From positions 96,585-160,584 of the forward strand of contig NZ_JH725120.1 of assembly GCF_000278115.1 (NCBI RefSeq): a stretch of 64,000 nt of DNA, written 5' to 3'. A model generated the notes under the pieces. The model did no database searches. It saw only the letters and a list, made by a program, of their open reading frames with translations, and had not been told where the DNA came from. The translations under genes were made by a program, and so were the position numbers. Below, in pieces: positions 46,009-54,582 of the stretch (position 1 is the stretch's first letter; every line of letters begins with the position of its first letter). Source of the stretch: Bartonella sp. DB5-6 (GTDB lineage Bacteria > Pseudomonadota > Alphaproteobacteria > Rhizobiales > Rhizobiaceae).

Positions 46009-46917
46009 TTATATAAAAGGAATCACCGTTGTACCTAAAGGCAACTTAGCTTCATCTTCAGGCTCGACATGAATAGAAATACGCACATTATCAAATTCTT
46101 TTTGAAGAACCCCTTCAATTTTATCGCAAATTTGATGAGCTTCTCCCACCGACATTGCAGCTGGGACAACCAAATGAAACTCTATAAAAGTGACTCTACC
46201 AGAGACACGCGTAAGCAAATCATGCACTTCAAGTGCACCATGTGCATTTGCAGAAATAAGCTCACGAATTCGCATCGTTTCATTCAATTCAACTCCAACA
46301 TCCATTAAGCCTTGAATAGCACTCCTAATCACCTTCCAGCCTTGTAAAAGAATATTAACGGCAACAATTATCGCTAAAATCGGGTCCAAAACACTCCATC
46401 CACCCACAAAACCAGCAACCAGACCAATTAAAATAGCAAGTGACGTAAAAACATCTGTTATGAAATGTATTCCATCAGCTTTAAGAGCTGGTGAACGGTG
46501 AATTTTTCCCTGCTTCATTAAAATCCAACCCCACATATAGTTTATAACACTTGCAACAAGATGAATAACAAGCCATATCCCAGGCTTTTGCAATAATTTC
46601 ACGGTTGAAAGAGCAACCCATGCTTCTCTTAAAATAATAATTGCTGCGATAATGATTAGGATTCCTTCAAGAATCGCAGAAAAATATTCGGCTTTATGAT
46701 GTCCAAAAGGATGATCATGATCTGCTGGCTTCATACTGATTTTAACAGCCCACCATGCTGCCAATGCAGCAAGTATATTTACAATGGATTCTAAGGCATC
46801 AGAATAAAGTGCAACAGAATCAGTAATGTAATATGCCCAATATTTCAAAGCAAAAACGATACAAGCGACGAAAATAGAGTATAAGGTCAAGCTTTGTATA
46901 TTGATTTTTACATCCAT
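46009..46917 (-). CDS. Cation diffusion facilitator (CDF) metal exporter
   Basis: An inner-membrane H+-coupled exporter for divalent metals (Zn, Fe, Mn, Co or Ni), 302 residues. It has six predicted TM helices with DALESIVN in helix 2, the metal-site DHDHPFGHHKAEYF loop, DGIHFITDVFTS in helix 5, and a cytosolic C-terminal domain with LVVPAAMSVGEAHQICD. The ATG at 46917 has GAAGAGGG upstream and is preferred over a TTG at 46941. A probable small RNA gene lies about 440 bases upstream on the same strand. The metal specificity cannot be read. Confidence 0.9.
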   Translation of the reverse strand: MDVKINIQSLTLYSIFVACIVFALKYWAYYITDSVALYSDALESIVNILAALAAWWAVKISMKPADHDHPFGHHKAEYFSAILEGILIIIAAIIILREAWVALSTVKLLQKPGIWLVIHLVASVINYMWGWILMKQGKIHRSPALKADGIHFITDVFTSLAILIGLVAGFVGGWSVLDPILAIIVAVNILLQGWKVIRSAIQGLMDVGVELNETMRIRELISANAHGALEVHDLLTRVSGRVTFIEFHLVVPAAMSVGEAHQICDKIEGVLQKEFDNVRISIHVEPEDEAKLPLGTTVIPFI

Positions 46918-47354
46918 AACCACACCCTCTTCTTCACGCAATAAAACCTAACACTTCTCACAATATCCCTATGATATTTTTGACATGACACCAATATTTC
47001 TTCAATATCACAGAAGTTTTACAATACAATAAATGACTCTCTCAACCTACCATTGTTATTGCAATAACTGTCCTATGATTATACAATATAACGCGAGGAA
47101 CGGAAGTAACATGGATATAACTCAAACCAACAGCCCTTAAGAAAAATCACCTGTTATTTTTCTCAAATGCATCATTTGTACGCATCATCATTCAATTTTT
47201 TATGATCATAAAACCATTTAACAAATCGACATAATCGCGCGAAGCATAAAAAGACCGCTTAGCGTTCTGTTGCAATTTTATACTTCAACTGTATCAAAAA
47301 AATATGACTGCTAAAACAACTTAAAAACCATTTTCAGGAACGAAAAAAGAATAC

Positions 47355-47491
47355 CAAAAAAAAAGAATCTGGGCATTGGGGACCCAGATTCTTTTCCCTT
47401 AGAAATTAAGGGTATGCAGAGCTCAGGAAATAGCGGGGACCTAAAACCCTGCACCCGATGCGAAAACAAAACACATTGTACCGCCCTCGGT
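47355..47491 (-). ncRNA. Probable small regulatory RNA, unrecognised family
   Basis: On the minus strand, a consensus promoter and a strong terminator bound a transcript of about 137 bases with no open reading frame. In transcription order it can fold into four hairpins. The first is a long one starting CACCGA and closed by TCGGGTG, the second GCAGGG with CCCCGC, the third CCCTTA with TAAGGG, and the fourth is the terminator. It does not match tmRNA, the SRP RNA, RNase P RNA or a tRNA by any conserved motif I can see. 6S RNA cannot be excluded, although 6S usually lacks such a terminator. Confidence 0.7.
47356..47395 (-). terminator. Intrinsic terminator of the small RNA
   Basis: A perfect 13-bp stem pairs 47383-47395 with 47361-47373 (AAAAGAATCTGGG on the plus strand). 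The loop has nine bases, and on the minus strand a run of nine T follows from the stem. Confidence 0.88.
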
Positions 47492-47497
47492 GTTTTC

Positions 47498-47526
47498 TGT
47501 ATATATCAATGGTTGCACCATGTCAA
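47498..47526 (-). promoter_or_regulatory. Consensus sigma-70-type promoter of the small RNA
   Basis: On the minus strand TTGACA (47526-47521), then exactly 17 bases, then TATACA (47503-47498). The expected start is near 47491. It is the clearest promoter noticed in the window. Confidence 0.78.
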
Positions 47527-47642
47527 CATAAATTCTACCCTAGGTTTAAAATAATGTTTTTTTCGTCTTTCTCTTCAAAAATAAAGCAAATATTTAACAT
47601 CCGGCAATTTAGAAAAAAGAACTTTTAAAGCCCCATACGCAT

Positions 47643-48452
47643 TTGAATATCACCACAATCTATGAAACTGATGGTCCACGTTTGAGAGACTACCACAATA
47701 TCCGTGAAAAAGATCTTGTTGGACGACAAAATCAATTTATTGCTGAAGGCAAAATAATATTGTCGGTATTGTTGCATTCGAAAGAGTTTTCAGCTCTCTC
47801 TCTGCTTATTGTGACAGAATGTCTTCCTAGATTTATACCCCTTTTAGGAAAAACATAGCCAACATGTCTCATTTATTGCATTCCACAAAAAGTTATGGAT
47901 AATATCGTGGGATTCCATGTTCATCGTGGTGTGCTCGGTATCGGTAAACGCAAAACGCTACTATCATTACAAAATTTTTTACAAGATCTCCCAGAAAAAG
48001 TCTTGATTCTGGTTTTGTGTGGCATCTCTAATCACGATAATATGGGTGCTATTTTTCGCAATGCAGCTGCCTTTGCCAGTAATGGCATTATCGTTGATAA
48101 AACTTCATGCGATCCACTTTACCGCGAATCAATCAGAGTTTCTGCTGGTGCAGCTCTCAAGACGCCCTACGCACAAGGCGCCGATATTAATGACATTATA
48201 ACAGCTTTACAGGATGTAGATTTTCATATTTATGCGCTTTCTCCCTCTAGCCCATACACTCTCAAGCAAGCAAAAATAACAAACAGAACAGCCATTATTT
48301 TGAGAACAGAAGGGAATGGCTTACCAAACCATGTACTACAAAAATCAGACACCTTACATATTCCGATGGCTCATGACTTCGACAGCCTCAATGTTGCCAC
48401 AGAATCAGGTATTGCACTCGCCCATTTTAGTGATTCTGATAAACTCTCTTAA
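47643..48452 (+). pseudogene. TrmH-family RNA methyltransferase with an in-frame stop
   Basis: One continuous frame encodes a SpoU/TrmH RNA 2'-O-methyltransferase: YHNIREKDLVGRQNQFIAEGK at the N terminus, then VMDNIVGFHVHRGVL, SNHDNMGAIFRNAAAF, and the knot ILRTEGNGLPNHVL and HDFDSLNVATESGIALA. A single TAG at 47856-47858 splits it after LLGKT. The frame on each side is otherwise unbroken, and an internal ATG at 47895 could restart the catalytic part (185 residues). The start at 47643 is TTG. Either it is a young pseudogene, or a truncated catalytic domain is still made. A sequencing error is also possible. Confidence 0.82.
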
Positions 48453-48523
48453 AGATTGATAACACTTTAATTTGTAAAAAATACCCGATGAAAATGCCAC
48501 TTTTATTTATAAGAAATGGTAGT

Positions 48524-49732
48524 TTAAATTTTGGAAGAGACAGTAGCTTTTGTTTCTAGATTGCACAAAACGCGCTTCAACATCCCTTCAGCACCGGCAG
48601 CACGTTCTGAATGAGTAACAAATCCACCTCCAAGAACACGTGCTCCATCACCTTTTCCATTATAAAAAACACAAGCTTGCCCTGGTGCCACACCGTTTTC
48701 ACGCTCCAACAATTCAACGGAAAAAACACCGTCTTGATAATATACGCGAGCAAGATGGGGTGGACGTGTTGAACGAACTTTTACAGCAACCTCAACACCA
48801 TCAGAAGGGAAATTATCTAATTGCTCATCACCAAGCCAATTTACATCACGCAAAAAAAGCTTATATGTTTCCAACATTTCACGCGGTCCAACAACAACAC
48901 GCGCATTTTCTACATCGAGATAAATCACATAAAGCGCTTCACCCGTTGCAACACCAATACCACGACGCTGACCAACAGTATAATTAACAATCCCCGAATG
49001 TTTTCCTAAAACCTGTCCATTAATATGCACAATAACCCCAGGATTAGCGGCTTCTGGACGTAATTTTGTGATAACATCAGAATATTTTCCTTGTGGAACA
49101 AAACAAATATCTTGGCTGTCATGCTTATTAGCAACAACAAACCCCATTTCTGCTGCTATTTCACGAACACGTGCTTTCGGAAGATCACCAAGGGGAAAAC
49201 GCAAATAATCAATCTGCTCTTGTGTCGTTGCAAAAAGAAAATAACTCTGATCGCGATCAATATCGAGAGGACGAAAGAGTGCCCGATGTATTCCATTGGG
49301 ACGCGAGCGAATATAATGCCCTGTTGCCAAAGCATCCGCACCTAATTGGCGCGCAGTTGCTAATAAATCAGCAAACTTGACAGTCTGATTGCATGCCACG
49401 CAGGGTATGGGCGTTTCTCCATGTGCATAACTTTCTGCAAAAGGATTAATCACAGCTTCGCGAAATCGCTCTTCATAATCAAGAACATAATGAGGTATTC
49501 CCAGTGTCTCTGCCACGCGACGCGCATCTTCAATATCTTGTCCGGCACAACATGCCCCCACACGATGTGTTACAGCACCATAATCATAAAGCTGCAAAGT
49601 AATCCCAACGACATCATACCCTTCCTTTTTTAGAAGACCTGCAACAACAGATGAATCAACCCCACCAGACATTGCCACAACAATGCGGGAATTTTCAGGT
49701 TTGCTTGGCAAATCAAGACTGTTCAAAAACAT
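48524..49732 (-). CDS. mnmA: tRNA-specific 2-thiouridylase MnmA
   Basis: Thiolates U34 of tRNA-Lys, -Glu and -Gln using ATP and relayed sulfur. The 402 residues show the PP-loop SGGVDSS at 22-28, the first active-site Cys in IPCVACNQ near 131 and the second in [12 protein letters not shown] near 229, then [12 protein letters not shown] and a C-terminal beta-barrel with VKVRSTRPP and the APGQACVFY motif. It converges with the broken TrmH gene. The C-terminal tail is about 20 residues longer than E. coli's. Confidence 0.96.
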   Translation of the reverse strand: MFLNSLDLPSKPENSRIVVAMSGGVDSSVVAGLLKKEGYDVVGITLQLYDYGAVTHRVGACCAGQDIEDARRVAETLGIPHYVLDYEERFREAVINPFAESYAHGETPIPCVACNQTVKFADLLATARQLGADALATGHYIRSRPNGIHRALFRPLDIDRDQSYFLFATTQEQIDYLRFPLGDLPKARVREIAAEMGFVVANKHDSQDICFVPQGKYSDVITKLRPEAANPGVIVHINGQVLGKHSGIVNYTVGQRRGIGVATGEALYVIYLDVENARVVVGPREMLETYKLFLRDVNWLGDEQLDNFPSDGVEVAVKVRSTRPPHLARVYYQDGVFSVELLERENGVAPGQACVFYNGKGDGARVLGGGFVTHSERAAGAEGMLKRVLCNLETKATVSSKI

Positions 49733-50081
49733 GTTTCATTCTCTATTGAAATGCGCATCTTTTTGCTCATTTTCCTATGTGCACTCTGTCACTTGTCCTT
49801 TTTTATAGCTTTTTTATACTCTCCACAACCAGTAGTGTAAACTTTACTTTAAAGCAGCTGCAAACGAAAAAAGAGTGATAAAAATAAGGCACAATAAAAA
49901 TCCTTTTTGTTTTTTAAAAAATGCAACAAAAACATGGTAATAGACCATTCTATGCACCTCACTCTGCACCATATTTTGACCTACTGGCTTAATTTATTAA
50001 TTTTTTTTCAAGGTGTTTAGCTCTTTTTTAAATTTCATGTTTTACAAACGAATCAAGTCCTTGACTAAAGTAGAGGATACA
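49733..50081. other. Intergenic region upstream of sciP
   Basis: About 350 bases of AT-rich sequence between the divergent mnmA and sciP starts. Half-sites of the TTAA type occur near 49990-50000 but not with the 7-base spacing of a CtrA box. No gene is recognised. Confidence 0.45.
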
Positions 50082-50357
50082 ATGACTACTTTGATAAAAG
50101 CACAAATGAAATATGTTATTGGGCCAGATGGAAGTCCACTTACAATCGCCGATCTACCGCCGAAAACAACACGGCGTTGGGTAATTCGTCGCAAAGCTGA
50201 AGTTGTTGCGGCTGTCAGGGGTGGATTGTTAAGTCTTGATGAAGCGTGTCAACGCTATACTTTGACCGTAGAAGAATTTCTTTCATGGCAAAGTTTGATA
50301 GATGAACACGGTTTAGCTGGATTACGAACGACCAGAATCCAACATTACAGGCATTAG
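50082..50357 (+). CDS. sciP: CtrA inhibitor protein SciP (DUF1153)
   Basis: A small DNA-binding protein of 91 residues that in Caulobacter inhibits CtrA-dependent transcription in G1. It has the DUF1153 helix-turn-helix: IGPDGSPLTIADLPP, TTRRWVIRRKAEVVAAV, GGLLSLDEACQRYTLTVEEFLSWQ. The frame is open to 50013, but MTTLIKAQMKYVIGPDG at 50082 fits the family length, with AGAGGATACA upstream. It lies about 1.1 kb upstream of ctrA on the same strand. The role in this organism is inferred from Caulobacter. Confidence 0.9.
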   Translation: MTTLIKAQMKYVIGPDGSPLTIADLPPKTTRRWVIRRKAEVVAAVRGGLLSLDEACQRYTLTVEEFLSWQSLIDEHGLAGLRTTRIQHYRH

Positions 50358-50398
50358 TTACTACTGATAATGATTCAATATCGGCTCTATAATACCCT

Positions 50399-50436
50399 TA
50401 AAACAGCCAAGCTTTTATCAAGTTTGGCTGTTTTTA
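50399..50436 (+). terminator. Intrinsic terminator of sciP
   Basis: A near-perfect stem: AAACAGCCAAGCTT (50401-50414) pairs with AAGTTTGGCTGTTT, followed by TTTTT. It lies about 45 bases after the sciP stop. Confidence 0.85.
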
Positions 50437-50489
50437 TCTTTTCAGCGCATAAACATCTTAACAAATTTATTTTCAAACAAAAATTTCTA

Positions 50490-50876
50490 TCATCCAGCCA
50501 TTGAATTAGATTGAATTAAAATACAATCATCATCGATTTTTGCCTTCTTTTCCCGCGTCTCCAAAAGCTGTGCGCGTTGCAACTCTGTTTTAACTTCATG
50601 GAGAGCAATTTCAGCATTTGTTTTTTGAAGCTGCAAATCACGAATCGAATTTATAAGATTATCACGCCTCTGTCGTGCTGCACGAGCAAAAGCAGAATAA
50701 GCAAAATGGTGAACATCATTATTTCCAGATTTACGTTCTTCGTTAATAATTTGCGCTTCCAATTCTAACACCATTTGCTCAAACTCTGCGATCATCATCT
50801 CAAGCTGTGCAACTTCACGATGCTTCCCACGCATTTGAAACATCCTCAATTGCACCATACTTTCCCGTGGCTTCAT
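50490..50876 (-). CDS. FliJ-like coiled-coil protein
   Basis: A 128-residue, almost entirely helical coiled-coil protein (for example VAQLEMMIAEFEQMVLELEAQ and RRDNLINSIRDLQLQK). In Rhizobiales the gene beside ctrA with this shape is annotated as flagellar export chaperone FliJ, and position is the main reason for this call. ATG at 50876 (MKPRESM) is preferred, with AAGGAG upstream, over a start 15 codons earlier. No other flagellar gene is in the window, so whether it acts in a flagellum or has another role cannot be judged. Confidence 0.7.
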   Translation of the reverse strand: MKPRESMVQLRMFQMRGKHREVAQLEMMIAEFEQMVLELEAQIINEERKSGNNDVHHFAYSAFARAARQRRDNLINSIRDLQLQKTNAEIALHEVKTELQRAQLLETREKKAKIDDDCILIQSNSMAG

Positions 50877-51442
50877 ACTTTCTACTCCTTGATTGCGCCA
50901 ACCCAAAATTTGCTTCCACACTCTTACATATATTTCTCATTACACTCGTTCTGATGAAAACTGTGTATTTCTTAACTCAAAATTATAATTTTTCTCCTCC
51001 CAAAGCACCTGCAAACACAATCTGCCTTAAAGTGAAATAACTATTTCTTTACTTTTCACCCCCATTGTAGAATGCAGAGACTTAAAGCTCCGTAAATAAA
51101 CACTGAAATTGTAAAAAAGTAATTCAAAATAATCTTTTATAAATTTTTTTAAGCCAAAGTTATCGGAAAAAGCACTTGATTTTTTTATTAAATTAAAAAA
51201 TGTGCGATTTTTCTAAAATAATTTTATAGCCTCTTTCAAAAATAAAAATATTTTGTTAACCACTATAATAGATAGTGGGGAATTCAGTGGTGATTTGTTG
51301 CGCGTACTACTGAAATGTTCATAAACACTTGTATTGTAAGTGTTTGATTTTATGAATTGTTTTTTATAAACAGTGGTTTTACCAACTGTTATAAAATAAA
51401 AACGCTCCTTTTGATTCGGAGGAGCAAAGTGAGGGATCTAAG
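50877..51442 (+). promoter_or_regulatory. ctrA upstream region with stacked inverted repeats
   Basis: A 566-base AT-rich region, mostly before ctrA. Its last 120 bases hold three consecutive hairpins: AAACACTT/AAGTGTTT (51323-51345, perfect, 7-base loop), AACAGT/ACTGTT (51369-51390) and GCTCCT/AGGAGC (51404-51425). The last loop contains GATTC, a GANTC site of the kind methylated by CcrM. GTGAGGG precedes the ATG. A CtrA box with the canonical 7-base spacing was not found. Confidence 0.6.
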
Positions 51443-52144
51443 ATGCGCGTATTACTAATTGAAGATGATAAAGCAACTACTCAAAGCATTGAGTTAATGC
51501 TAAAGTCAGCAAACTTTAATGTCTATATCACTGATCTAGGTGAAGAAGGAGTCGATTTAGGTAAACTTTATGATTATGATATCATTTTGCTTGATTTGAA
51601 TCTCCCTGATATGTCAGGGTATGATGTTTTGCGGACCTTAAGATTAGCAAAAATAAAAACTCCTGTTCTCATCCTTTCCGGCATGAATGCCATTGAAGAC
51701 AAGGTACGTGGTTTTGGCTTTGGTGCAGATGATTATATGACAAAGCCCTTCCATAAAGATGAGCTCGTTGCGCGTATTCATGCAGTTGTTCGTCGCTCTA
51801 AAGGGCATGCACAATCGGTTATTGTTACCGGCGATCTTACCGTTAACCTTGATGCAAAAACGGTCGAAGTCGCTGGGCGTCCCGTTCATTTAACTGGTAA
51901 AGAGTATCAAATGCTAGAGCTTCTCTCTCTACGCAAAGGTACTACACTTACCAAAGAAATGTTTCTCAATCATCTCTACGGTGGGATGGATGAACCAGAA
52001 CTTAAAATTATCGATGTCTTTATCTGTAAATTGCGAAAGAAATTGGAAGCGGTCTCTTCTCATGTGAACTACATCGATACAGTTTGGGGACGTGGTTACG
52101 TGTTACGTGATCCAGTTGAAGAAAACGTACGTCAAACCGCTTAA
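51443..52144 (+). CDS. ctrA: Cell-cycle response regulator CtrA
   Basis: Master cell-cycle transcription factor of alphaproteobacteria. The 233 residues show a receiver domain with IEDD (6-9), phospho-acceptor D51 in [15 protein letters not shown]101 in [25 protein letters not shown] sequence (kept to PFHKDEL here), and an OmpR winged helix with [17 protein letters not shown] and GRGYVLRD. The near-identity to the conserved CtrA pattern makes this secure. It ends in QTA rather than the AA degron of Caulobacter CtrA, so ClpXP recognition may differ. chpT lies downstream on the other strand. Confidence 0.98.
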   Translation: MRVLLIEDDKATTQSIELMLKSANFNVYITDLGEEGVDLGKLYDYDIILLDLNLPDMSGYDVLRTLRLAKIKTPVLILSGMNAIEDKVRGFGFGADDYMTKPFHKDELVARIHAVVRRSKGHAQSVIVTGDLTVNLDAKTVEVAGRPVHLTGKEYQMLELLSLRKGTTLTKEMFLNHLYGGMDEPELKIIDVFICKLRKKLEAVSSHVNYIDTVWGRGYVLRDPVEENVRQTA

Positions 52145-52164
52145 ACAGTGAAAATGCACATTGT

Positions 52165-52198
52165 AAAATCTCGGAGTGTAGCGGGCCGGGATTTTTCT
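52165..52198 (+). terminator. Intrinsic terminator of ctrA
   Basis: Stem AAAATCTCGG (52165-52174) with CCGGGATTTTT (52186-52196), one G-U wobble and an 11-base loop, followed by T-rich sequence. It lies 20 bases past the stop. Confidence 0.8.
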
Positions 52199-52272
52199 CT
52201 ATGACAATAAAGGCTCGCACACTAATACAATCTAAACCCTCTTTTTACATGGCTTAAGTAGTTTTATTTTGT

Positions 52273-52911
52273 TTAAAGCTTTTTCACACTTTCCAAAATA
52301 ACACAACTGTCAGTTTCTTCGATATTTATTTTCATATCTGTCATCTCAGCAAGTAACATTGTGTAATAAAATTGGATGACATGAGCATCGATAAGTTCTT
52401 CCTGAATGTTCCCATTATATAACGCAATAAAATGAGAAGGAATACGTAAAGTTTTCCCGCAAATCTCAAATCGAAAAAAACGCTCATTTTCATCTTGCAA
52501 AATCATAACCACAATTTCTCCCCCACGAGAAATCGTTGCGTTTGCAATCAATAACAAATTAAGCAAAAGTTTAATTTCATTTTTTGGTAAAAGTAGAGCA
52601 GGAGCTTGCCATTTTAAAATTGCTTTTTCTTCCTTCATATATTGTTGAACAACTTTTTCAGCAGAACGTGTATCTATTTGTCCCCCACTTGCTCCTGCAA
52701 AACCAAAAGCCAATCGCGCAAATTGTAGACGTGCAGAAGCACTCGCAACGGACCAACGCACCAATTGCAAAGCATCTTCTTCAGCTCCCCCTTCATCATA
52801 GAGCTCCATTGCATTTTGAATAGCACCAACGGGTGAAATCAAATCATGGCAAATACGGCTACAAAGCAAAGCAGCAAGATCCATAGGCTTCAAAGCAACA
52901 GCTAACGTCAT
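52273..52911 (-). CDS. chpT: Histidine phosphotransferase ChpT
   Basis: Dimeric phosphotransferase that passes phosphate from the CckA kinase to CtrA and CpdR. The 212 residues begin with a DHp-like four-helix region holding the phospho-accepting H22 in SRICHDLISPVGAIQNAMEL, followed by a degenerate CATPase-like domain (NEIKLLLNLLLIANATI) without ATP-binding glycine boxes. That architecture is diagnostic. It converges with ctrA. Together with sciP this puts three parts of one relay within 3 kb. Confidence 0.93.
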   Translation of the reverse strand: MTLAVALKPMDLAALLCSRICHDLISPVGAIQNAMELYDEGGAEEDALQLVRWSVASASARLQFARLAFGFAGASGGQIDTRSAEKVVQQYMKEEKAILKWQAPALLLPKNEIKLLLNLLLIANATISRGGEIVVMILQDENERFFRFEICGKTLRIPSHFIALYNGNIQEELIDAHVIQFYYTMLLAEMTDMKINIEETDSCVILESVKKL

Positions 52912-53128
52912 AATTATTGAGAACTCCTAGATTAAAATAAGCTTCCTTTTAAAGCAAAATTCTTAACATCCAATGCATACATATGAGATGCTTTAACAAT
53001 TACGCTAAAAATTTTTTTCAGAAACAAATTCAAGAATTTAAATAACCTTACATCTTATTTTTTGTTTGAATAGAATGAAAATCCTAATATTATCTTTTTG
53101 TTTGTAACTAATAAAAGGGAAAAACTCT

Positions 53129-53725
53129 ATGACTCTCTTTCTTCTAACGCGCAGATACAAAAGTATTGTATCTATGATCTTCCTTTTATTCGTAATCATA
53201 AACACTGCAAATGCCCAACTCCGACCAATAGAACAAAACCAACTCCATTATTCGCTACAAGAAATTATCGATTCTGGTCATACTTTTTTTGGAAAAACTA
53301 CCAGCGGTATAGCAGTAGCAATTCAAAATATCTTTTCACAATACGGTCATCCAAATGCCTATATTTTAGGGGAAGAAGCTTCTGGTGCTTTCTTTGCTGG
53401 ATTAACCTATGGCGAAGGAAAGCTTTTTACCAAAAACTACGGTCAGCATAAAGTTTTTTGGCAAGGACCTTCTGTAGGATGGGATTTTGGCGGACAAGGT
53501 TCCCGTTTAATGATCTTAGTTTACGACCTTAATAATATAAATAATTTATGGGGACGCTATGGTGGTATTTCAGGTTCGGCCTATTTAATTGCAGGTGTTG
53601 GCTTTCATGTCCTCAAGCGGCACAATGTCTTGCTAATTCCAGTACGTACAGGAATTGGCGCACGTCTTGGCATTAATATAGGATATTTAAAATTAACACC
53701 CAAACCGACATGGAATCCATTTTAA
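53129..53725 (+). CDS. eipA: EipA-type envelope protein (DUF1134)
   Basis: A periplasmic DUF1134 protein of 198 residues. The signal peptide ends at FVIINTANA with cleavage before Q30. The domain follows with GHTFFGKTTSGIAVAIQN, GEEASGAFFAGLTYGEG and VGWDFGGQGSR. In Brucella the homologous EipA is needed for envelope integrity and infection, and its gene sits near ctrA/chpT as here. AAAGGGAAAAACTCT precedes the start. The function in this organism is inferred. Confidence 0.88.
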   Translation: MTLFLLTRRYKSIVSMIFLLFVIINTANAQLRPIEQNQLHYSLQEIIDSGHTFFGKTTSGIAVAIQNIFSQYGHPNAYILGEEASGAFFAGLTYGEGKLFTKNYGQHKVFWQGPSVGWDFGGQGSRLMILVYDLNNINNLWGRYGGISGSAYLIAGVGFHVLKRHNVLLIPVRTGIGARLGINIGYLKLTPKPTWNPF

Positions 53726-53751
53726 ACGAACTCTCATTGAAAAGGAAATTT

Positions 53752-54096
53752 ATGCTTATACAATCATTTCTTTTTTTTATTCTTGGAGTCGCTTCCACTT
53801 CTTGGTTGCTTGTGCTTCTTGCTCCTCTTATTTGGCGTAGAGCTCTGCATTTTGCACATAAAGTTGTTTCTGTACAAATTCCGTCATCACACACTGAGAT
53901 ACAAGCAAACTATGATTTTCTCTGTGCTCAACACGCTGTAGAACTAGTACGTTGTGAACAAAAATACGACTCTTTGCAAAAAAAATATGCTAGACAAAAA
54001 ATACAACTTAGCCAAGTAACAGAACAACTTTATCAATTAAATCTCTCCACACAAAACACTTCGTCTTCCTCCAAAGAAACTGTTCCAATCGAATAA
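53752..54096 (+). CDS. Small membrane protein with coiled coil, unknown
   Basis: 114 residues: one TM helix near 6-28 (FFILGVASTSWLLVLLAPLIW), then a soluble coiled coil (about 60-100: ELVRCEQKYDSLQKKYARQ). It is not recognised as a named family. The ATG at 53752 has AAAGGAAAT upstream; an ATG at 53710 would overlap eipA. It follows eipA closely on the same strand and probably shares its transcript. Confidence 0.7.
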   Translation: MLIQSFLFFILGVASTSWLLVLLAPLIWRRALHFAHKVVSVQIPSSHTEIQANYDFLCAQHAVELVRCEQKYDSLQKKYARQKIQLSQVTEQLYQLNLSTQNTSSSSKETVPIE

Positions 54097-54123
54097 AATG
54101 TTATCACAACAAACACTTTCATA

Positions 54124-54402
54124 ATGGAAATCAAAACTATGCGTGAAAAAATCGCCCATTATCAGCAACGTTTACAAAAAATTCAAACCAATGGACTTGA
54201 CACCACAACGTGCCATCAACTCCTAGATGAACTGCGTGAAGAAACAAAAGAATTAGCAGCAACATTAGCTGCCCAAATAGCACTACAGGAGGGTGAATCA
54301 TCACCCATCAACACATTGATCAAAAGCTCAAAAAGCAACAATGACCTAGCAGCACGTATTCGCAAAAAAATACACCGCATCTCCCAAAAAACTCTTACAT
54401 AA
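54124..54402 (+). CDS. Small coiled-coil hypothetical protein
   Basis: A 92-residue, highly helical, charged protein (REKIAHYQQRLQKIQTNG; LLDELREETKELAATLAAQ) without signal or membrane segment. The start may be 54124 or the ATG at 54139 (MREKIAH). It lies 27 bases after the preceding membrane coiled-coil gene in the eipA cluster. No function is recognised. Confidence 0.6.
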   Translation: MEIKTMREKIAHYQQRLQKIQTNGLDTTTCHQLLDELREETKELAATLAAQIALQEGESSPINTLIKSSKSNNDLAARIRKKIHRISQKTLT

Positions 54403-54582
54403 GTTGCCTTTTAAAATGGCTTAAAAAATATTGGGATTAGTTAATATTGAAACAGTCTTTACAAGATATGAGCGCCCCTCTTAACAGAACTCTCGCTAAT
54501 TTTAACTTTATTTTTTAATTAAAACACAAAGGGCACCTTTTAAAGCATAACTGAAATAAAACTCACCGTTAAAATAATAACT

